Positions 57,309 to 64,000 of a DNA stretch of 64,000 nucleotides are shown one piece after another. A program made the translations under genes and the position numbers. The stretch covers positions 25,699,211 through 25,763,210 of the forward strand of contig NC_134398.1 of the NCBI RefSeq assembly GCF_050003625.1, read 5' to 3'. The notes under the pieces were generated by a model. It saw only the letters and a list, made by a program, of their open reading frames with translations, searched no databases and had not been told where the DNA came from. Position 1 is the first letter of the stretch; every line of letters begins with the position of its first letter. The stretch is from Haematobia irritans. Its lineage: Eukaryota > Arthropoda > Insecta > Diptera > Muscidae.

Positions 57309-58660
57309 CAAGTATATACCGCCATAAGTTCGGCCAGGCCGAATCTTATGTACCCTCCACCATGGATTGCATAGAAACTTGTACTAAAGGCTGTCATCCA
57401 CAATCGAATTACGTGTGTTGCGGTAACACTTGCCGATGGCAAGGTATCTTAAAACCGTCTGCTCAATTGTAAGTTGGTCCATACGGGGTATATATTAAAC
57501 AAAAAAAGGTCGATTATATACGTATATAATTCAGTTTGACAAAATTTTCTATAGAAATAAAATTTTGACAAAATTTTCTATAGAAATAAAATTTTGACAA
57601 AATTTTCTATAGAAATAAAATCTTGAAAAGAATTTGTATTGTAATAAAATTTTGACAAAATTTTCTATAGAAATAAATTTTTGGCAAAATTTTCTATAGA
57701 AAAAAAAATGTACAAAATTTTGTATAGAAATAAAACCTTGACAAAATATTGTATAGTAATAAAATTTTGACAAAATTTTCTATAGAAATACAATATTGGT
57801 AGATTTTTTTTTTTTTTGGTGATCGGCTATATATAACTATAAACCGATATGGACTAAGTTTGGCGTGGTTGTTAGCGACCATATACTAGCGCAATGTACC
57901 AAATTTCAACCGGATGGGATGGTATTTTGCTCCTCAAAGAGCTCCGGAGGTCAAATCTGGGGATCGGTTTAAATGGGGGCTACATATAATTATGGACTGA
58001 TTTGGACCAATTCCTGCATGGTTGTTAGAGACCATATAGTAACAACACGTACCATATTTCAACCTAATCGGATGAATTTTGGTCATTCAAGAGGCTACGG
58101 AGGTCAAATCTGGGGATCGGTTTATATGGGGGCTATATATAATTATGGGCCGATGTGGACCAATTTTTGCATGGTTGTTAAGACCGTATACCAACACCAT
58201 GTACCATATTTCAGACGGATGGGATGAAATTATCTTCTCTTAGAGGCTCCGCAAGCCAAATCGGGAGATGGGTTTTTATGGTGGCTATATATAATTATGG
58301 ACCGATGAGGACCAATTTTTGCATAGTTGTTAGAGACCACATACTTGCACCATGTACCAAATTTCAGCCGAATCGGATGAAATTTTCTTCTCTTAGAGGC
58401 TCCGCAAGCTAAATCTGGGTATCGGTTTATATGGGGGCTATATATAATAATGGACCGATGTGGACCAATTTTTGCATGATTGTTAGAGACCATATACTAA
58501 CACCATGTACCAAATTTCAACCGGATCCGATGAATTTTGCTCCTCCAAGAGGCTCCGCAAGCCAAATCTGAGCGTATGTTTATATGGGGGCTATACGTAA
58601 AAGTGGTCCGATATGGCCCATTTGCAATACCATCCGACCTACATCAATAACAACCTACCT
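57309..58660 (-). mobile_element. Helentron-like element, family A, head missing
   Basis: Reverse order of the 19501 copy: 3' end caagtatataccgccataag with hairpin, tail, satellite 57536-57802, then about five units (tatatgggggctatatataa). It ends at catccgacctacatcaataa, before the INE-1 head. Confidence 0.8.
57536..57802 (-). repeat. 29-bp satellite array (9 units) within the Helentron
   Basis: Short, degenerate array between tail and units, in the position seen in the other family A copies. Confidence 0.92.
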
Positions 58661-59030
58661 AATTAGAAATTTTTCCACAATCGCAAAAATACTAAGTTTT
58701 AGAAGTGGTGAATAAGCTTGCTTATTGCAACAAAAAAAAAATGGGGAGTTCGAAATTATATTTTGCATAAAAATAAACAGTTAAGAAAATTCCAAAATTT
58801 TTAGCGCCTTCAGATTTTTTGTGCAATTCCCCATATATCAAATGAAACTTGCAAATAATCATAAATAACAACTTAAAATAATTCAAGCTGAAAACGAAAA
58901 ACTATGATAATAATGACGTTGCTATTGTTGATTATCATGATTATGGAAATTTATGGATTTACTGTGTGGACGAAAATGAAAGAAAAACTTAACCATTATC
59001 AATGTGGGATTTTCCCCCAAATTAATTACC
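58661..59030. other. unique sequence beside the candidate first exon
   Basis: No repeats. The candidate donor lies at its right edge. Confidence 0.4.
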
Positions 59031-59995
59031 TGGTGGTTTGTGTGAAATCAAAACAAAAGTAAAGGAAAATATAAACTGGTGTTGAAAGGTGTAAGTACAA
59101 CGCAAAATGTTTGGAAAATCCCCTTTTTGATTAGAGAGTAAATCCACACTATTGAATAGGCGGACAAGATTCACAAAAACCAAATGGTTGTTTACAATGA
59201 AATTGTTATTGGAATTTCAATAAAATATTTGGTAAAAATTTCTAGGAAATGTTTTCTGTTTTTAAGCTTTAAATTTAAATTTGTATTGATATTTCACCTT
59301 TGAATTTATGATAAATTAATTTTATTATATTCACAACAAATTAAAACATAAATATGTATATAGATGGACACAAAATTATTGGTTTTAATTTTTGCACAAT
59401 TTTTTTAGTTATTTTTTACACTTTAATTTTTTTAAATTAATTTTTTTAAAAATTCTATTTTTTCCAAATTATTTGTTATAGTAAATGCTTTGTATTTGTT
59501 TTGTTTTTTATTTTTTTTTTATTTGTGTTCACAATTTTTTTTGTTTGCTTTTGTTTTTTTTTTTCAATTTAATTTTTCTTCATATTCTTTGCAAATTTCA
59601 TTTAACTTTGCCTTATGTTCAGGGGGCAATTTTATTAAGCTCTCTATAGCTTCTTTTTCTTTAGCCTTTTGGAATATCTTTTCAATTCCTAAGCATTTTA
59701 GTTTTAGCTGATGTTTGTTGTTGTTGTTGGTTTTCTATACTCTTGCTTTCGTTTTATGTATTATCTATTTGAAATGATAGATAATTTATTTGTTGGTTTC
59801 TTCTTTTTTTTTCAGAATAAAATTTGTTGCCTTGTTAAATAACGTTTGCTATCCGCTTTATTCGCCCGTTATACGACGCGACAGTATCTCGATTAGATAT
59901 CGACAGGTGTCAATTCTAAGACGTTGATCAATCACAATATTCAGCAGATTAGAGCTTCTGCAAGATGAGCACAGTTTCATCATTTGATGTAGACT
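59031..59995 (-). other. UTR-like stretch, candidate distal first exon
   Basis: A repeat-free stretch whose minus strand is rich in CAACAACAA and AAACAAA runs, like fly 5' leaders. An initiator match (TCAGTC) lies at its start near 59995 and a donor-like CAG|gtaatt at 59030. An open frame of 56 codons (59567-59734) lies inside. The strand fits PRL-1, but no sequence link proves it. Confidence 0.22.
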
Positions 59996-60160
59996 GACGA
60001 CAGGGGTTTCAATATTTTAGCCAACAAGCCTCATCACCATACAACAGTAGTCATTGTTGATGCAAACAACAACAACAACAACAATATAGCTATCAAAAGT
60101 ATATACCAATAAAAATTAATTTGTCTCTTTCTCTCGTTCTCTCTCTCTACTCTCATCGTC
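59990..60160 (-). promoter_or_regulatory. possible promoter: initiator plus GAGA-type tract
   Basis: A TCAGTC initiator match on the minus strand (A at 59995) has a CT/GA-rich tract at about 60121-60155 some 130-160 bp upstream. Such GAGAG tracts bind GAGA factor at many fly promoters. No TATA box or DPE match was found at the expected places. Confidence 0.2.
60062..60086. repeat. (AAC)n microsatellite
   Basis: caacaacaacaacaac run. Confidence 0.85.
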
Positions 60161-60820
60161 CACAAATCTCTTTATCATTATAATGCAAAGTAAAGTAATA
60201 TGTAGGAAAGAATTTCGCACAATAGGAACAGTGGAGGCAAATAAATTGATTTCTACTCTCTTGCTCTTTCAAAGCAATTTACCAACTCTTGTATCTCTTT
60301 TAACAATGACTGGGACTGTTCTCTTATGAGAGCAAATATAAAAAACTCTACACCAATAGCTTAAGTCTTAATCATATATAGTTCGACTTTTTTTTACAAA
60401 TTTACTCTTAATTATACGAATTTATTAATAACAATATATTTTAGTTTTTATTTATAAGGTTGTTTTATAAATTTTTTTTTTATCTAAAAATACAAAAATG
60501 TTATTAAACATTAATTTCTTTATATGAGTATATTAATAAGATTTATAAAATATTATAAACTTCAGTACCCAAATTTTTGTTCGTCATTGATTTGTGGGGT
60601 GCGGTCATTAAGTTCTTTGACTTATTAGACATTGAGGCGGTTAATGACCGTTAAAACCAATGTCATTATTAAATAATACATGGATATGATTTAATAATTT
60701 TAAAACTTCCATATTTAAATCTACACAACAAAGTCAAGTAAATAATATTAATATAAAAATATTAAAATAATATATGAGTTGATTATATAATATAAAATAA
60801 ATCTAATAATATTAAATGTA
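60161..60820. other. unique AT-rich sequence
   Basis: Nothing supported. A 90-bp part near 60590-60680 is less AT-rich (gtggggtgcggtcattaag) and contains inverted ggtcattaa / ttaatgacc. Confidence 0.45.
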
Positions 60821-60822
60821 CA

Positions 60823-61016
60823 CTGAAAAAAAAAAAAAATATTTCAAAATTAAAAAGTTAATTGAAGATGAAAACGTAATTAGAAAATTAATTGTCTTCC
60901 TTTTTAATCAAATTACAAAGAAAAAATAAAGTCAATTAAGAAAATGATGGAAATTAAAATTTTATTCTTAGCATTTTAATTAAATATTTACAATTAAAAA
61001 TATAATTGAAATTTTT
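60823..61016. mobile_element. diverged AT-rich palindromic MITE
   Basis: actgaaaaaaaaaaaa start and caattaa/aattaa motifs, less regular than other copies. Confidence 0.5.
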
Positions 61017-61020
61017 TCTG

Positions 61021-61191
61021 CAGTGAAACCTCTCAGAAGTGGACACTCACGGCCGCCTAAATTTTGTCCATATTTAGGAGGTGTCCAGTTATGAGAGGCT
61101 AATGTGTTAATATAGAAAAAGTCTCCCCACAGTTGCTCACTTTTGAGAGGTGTCGGGTTTTCAGAGTGTCTAAATTTGGGAGGTTTCATTG
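61021..61191. mobile_element. pogo/Tigger-like MITE
   Basis: Inverted ends cagtgaaacct / aggtttcattg, the first followed by ctcagaagtggacactc, which resembles pogo-group termini. The 171-bp element holds repeated gaggtgtc and no gene. A TA duplication is not visible. Confidence 0.6.
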
Positions 61192-61205
61192 CAATTATTT
61201 TCTAT

Positions 61206-61850
61206 ATACACTGAAAAAAATATTGTCGTGAGGTCAAAGATTTCATGTCCTTAATATACGAATGCAACTTTTGCTGGGCATAGAAGACGCATTTCTCTAA
61301 TATAAATTTTTGTCCTTGTCCAAAAGTCGATAAATTTTTCAATGAAGCCGTGTTGTCCTTATAATTAAGTGATTTGACTTAAAAATGGGTATCATAACAT
61401 GAAAGAAAAATTTGTTGGCCTAAAGTCATAAATTCAGAAAAATTCTTTAATTTTAATGAGATTGTCTTTAAATTTGTTGTCTTTTTGCATCTTGACTACA
61501 AAGCAAAAAATCGTTCAAATATAGGACATGTTTTTCAAAACTTTATTTTAAAGACGTTTTTTTCCTTGAAACATAGCATAATTTCCACTGGAAGTCGAGT
61601 CTTAATTTGAAAAATAAAGTTGTCGTTAACTCGTTGTTAAAGGATTTTGATAGCATATGAAGAAGAAAGGCTGAAAATGCGAAAAATTAAAATTTCCTTC
61701 TTAGAAGAAAGTACACAAAACCCAAATTTAAAAGAGAATTGTGTCTTAAAAGTATCCATACTTGTATTCTCCGCTTCTTTGGCTCGGAATCAATACAAAA
61801 ATTTTTAAAGTAAAGACAAAATCTTTGGAACCGGGCATGCTATTTTTTCA
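61206..61850 (+). repeat. ~640-bp interspersed repeat, diverged copy
   Basis: Starts acactgaaaaaaatattgtc and ends caaaatctttggaaccggg. Order as in 28497 but strongly diverged. Confidence 0.65.
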
Positions 61851-61885
61851 GTGCAAAACTGATTTTAAAACGTAATTATTATTTA

Positions 61886-63116
61886 ACAGGTTGGCTGATA
61901 AATCCCCGGTCTAACAAAGAAAAACACATTTTTTGTCAAAATTCATATTTATTATTCAACATAGTTCCCTTCAAGAGCGATACAACGATTATAACGACCT
62001 TCCAATTTTTTGATACCATTTTGGTAGTAATCCTTCGGTTTTGCCTCAAAATAGGCCTCAGTTTCGGCGATCACCCCATTGCAGCCAAATTTTTTTCCCT
62101 GCGAGCATCCTTTTGAGACTGGGGGGCCAGATCTGGAGAATACGGTGGGTGGGGAAGCAATTCGAAGCCCAATTCATGAATTTTTGCCATCGTTCTCAAT
62201 GACTTGTGGCACGGTACGTTGTCTTGGTGGAACAACACTTTTTTCTTCTTCATATGGGGCCGTTTTGCCGCGATTTCGACCTTCAAACGCTAAATTAACG
62301 TCATATAATAGGCACTGTTAATGGTTTTTCCCCTTCTCAAGATAATCGATAAAAATTATTCCATGCGCATCCCAAAAAACAGAGGCCATTACTTTGCCAG
62401 CGGACTTTTGAGTCTTTATACGCTTCAGAGACGGTTCACCGGTCTCTGTCCACTCAGCCGACTGTCGATTGGACTCAGGAGTGTAGTGATGGAGCCATGT
62501 TTCATCCATTGTCACATATCGACGGAAAAACTCGGGTGTATTACGAGTTAACAGCTGCAACCACCGCTCAGAATCATCATGTTGTTGTTGTTGGTCAAAT
62601 GTGAGCTCGCGCGGCACCCATTTTGCACAGAGCTTCTGGATATCCAAATATTTATGAATGATATGACCAACACGTTCCTTTGATATCTTTAAGGCCTCTG
62701 CTATCTCGATCAACTTCATTTTACGGTCATTCAAAATCATTTTGTGGATTTTTTGATGTTTTCGTCGGTAACCACCTCTTTCGGGCGTCCAATGCGTTCA
62801 CCGTCCTCAATTATTGTTGATTTCCCTGGGGCAGAGTCCGGAAACTCATAATCAAGCCAAGTTTTTGCTTCCACCGTATTTTTTCCCTTCAGAAAACAGC
62901 ATTTCATGAAAACACGAAATTCCTTTTTTTTCATTTTTTTTACAATAACAAAAGTTGCTTCAAAAAGACGCTCTATCTCACAAATTAATTGTCTAAGGGA
63001 CGTCAAATTTTGACACGTTGGTACTATATGAAGGTTGGTACTATATAAAAATAATATGCATTTAATACTAGCGACGCCATCTATGTTCCAGACCGGGGAC
63101 TTATCAGCCAACCTGT
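61886..63116 (-). mobile_element. Himar1-like mariner, second copy, inactive
   Basis: 1231 bp with ends acaggttggctgataaatcc and the matching ccaacctgt, flanked by TA (61884-61885, 63117-63118). It is opposite in orientation to the copy at 10504 and carries different lesions, so it is an independent insertion. Confidence 0.95.
61952..62934 (-). pseudogene. mariner transposase, frameshifted and deleted
   Basis: Starts at ATG 62934 (MKKKEFRVF) with the expected N-terminal fold. About 50 bp are missing after KSTII, joining straight to EDGERIGRPKEVV. A frameshift near 62740 splits the next part ([20 protein letters not shown]). It keeps [12 protein letters not shown] with the first Asp, FWDAHGIIF and FHQDNVPCH with the second Asp. 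The third catalytic region is lost between YSPDLAP and QKDARRE. Stop TAA at 61952-61954. Confidence 0.93.
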
Positions 63117-63118
63117 TA

Positions 63119-63679
63119 TGTACAAGGGTTAATTGAATGTAACCTTATTTATTTATTTAAAATTCTAATTAGGATATTTAATATTTCAATTCAAAAGTAA
63201 AAAAAAAAATCCTATCAATTTCTTAAATGTATTTTCAATATATTGTAGCAATGAACTTTTGACCATGAACACATTTTCAGTTCCGATGTTTTTTTCCCCC
63301 GAAATTCCATAAAAGAAAATTTTCGTCTTAAAACAAAAGCTGGCAACTCTAAAACATTATTCATATCAAATTTGTTAATTGGAGAATTTTTCTACAATCG
63401 CATTTCATTGAGAGAACTTCAATATAGCATTGAGAGAATAACAACAACTTTTGATTCTCTTTATATTCTTAAACTTTCTTCTCTCCATATATTCTACTAC
63501 TAAAAAAATTGTTGCTATACCAATGGGGGGGGGAGAAACAACAAACATGTATGCATATATAAATTCAAACATTTAATGTACTGTATATGTATGATACGAG
63601 GGTATGTCCACAACTACGTCATTAAATATACAACAATAACAAGAGCAGAATTTATTGTCGTCATCATTATAAAAACACA
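63119..63679. other. unique AT-rich sequence
   Basis: Nothing supported. A G run lies near 63523-63532. Confidence 0.5.
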
Positions 63680-63930
63680 AACGCACACACACACAACAAC
63701 GCAAATATACAAGTAACTACACATAGTGAGATATGGAAATTGAGCTTTTTACTTTGCAGAGTCAAACAAAGCGTAAAGGGAGATAGAATAGATAGCTCCT
63801 GCAGTGTGGGAGAAACTACAACGGAAACCGACCCCAAGGGCATGCCAAGCAATCGTTGGTCTATCAATTATGAAGAGAGTTTTGAGAATGTGCCTGCAGT
63901 GATAAAGCAATAGTTCGTTCAGGTATAGGT
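63680..63930. other. exon-like island, strand uncertain
   Basis: A less AT-rich, repeat-free island. On the plus strand an acceptor-like ttttactttgcag ends at 63760 and is followed by an open frame with VKQSVKGDRIDSSCSVGE and MPSNRWSINYEESF, ending in TAG near 63912. On the minus strand good acceptors (tatcactgcag, ccacactgcag) and a donor-like CAAA|gtaaaa also bracket parts of it. It may be an exon of a neighbouring gene or another upstream exon. I do not recognise the protein. Confidence 0.3.
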
Positions 63931-64000
63931 GCGAATAACATTTGCAATAACAAACTATAAACATTTGTGCTATATTCAGTAAGGAAGTGCATTCTTTTGT

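Noticed and set aside
59490..59711. Plus-strand Phe-rich 73-codon frame
   Set aside because: Antisense of an A-rich UTR-like stretch. The minus-strand frame is more protein-like.

Overview
The window reads as AT-rich nuclear DNA of a higher fly, most likely a muscid such as Haematobia or Stomoxys. Three things point there: a PRL-1 phosphatase gene with fly-type protein sequence and fly splice signals; two mariner relics whose inverted repeats and transposase belong to the Himar1/irritans group first known from the horn fly; and INE-1/DINE-1-like Helentron repeats typical of brachyceran genomes. The species call is an inference.

The only gene I can support fully is PRL-1 (PTP4A-type phosphatase) on the minus strand. 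Its four coding exons (17612-17728, 12000-12166, 233-364, 46-157) join in frame into a 175-residue protein with a CX5R active site and a C-terminal CaaX box. Introns are 5.4 kb, 11.6 kb and 75 bp. Inside the 11.6 kb intron, 4966-5178 is a 213-nt open segment with good splice sites and exactly the phase needed to be spliced in between exons 2 and 3, adding 71 codons to the phosphatase domain. This is the most interesting candidate in the window. Upstream, a transposon-free stretch (17729-19308) looks like a long 5' UTR joined to coding exon 1. A 78-nt exon-like segment at 32762-32839 and a UTR-like stretch near 59.0-60.0 kb are candidate upstream non-coding exons, so much of the window may be PRL-1 intron.

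Most of the rest is repeat. About 9-10 kb is one 29-bp satellite in twelve arrays, several of them inside Helentron-like elements. These elements also carry tandem units of 153 bp, a spacing kept even between families of very different sequence. Also present are many copies of an AT-rich palindromic MITE dense in TAATTG cores, a ~640-bp interspersed repeat, two tRNA-derived SINEs, a 3-kb hAT-type element with a Tc1-like element and a satellite array inside it, a second hAT-like TIR element, a PIF/Harbinger-like MITE, a pogo-like MITE, a broken non-LTR retrotransposon 3' end, a GC-rich 69-bp minisatellite and a ~340-bp tandem array.

All transposase and retrotransposon reading frames seen are broken. 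Apart from PRL-1 and the exon candidates, I found no host protein gene. Several kilobases of unique AT-rich sequence hold nothing I can name.
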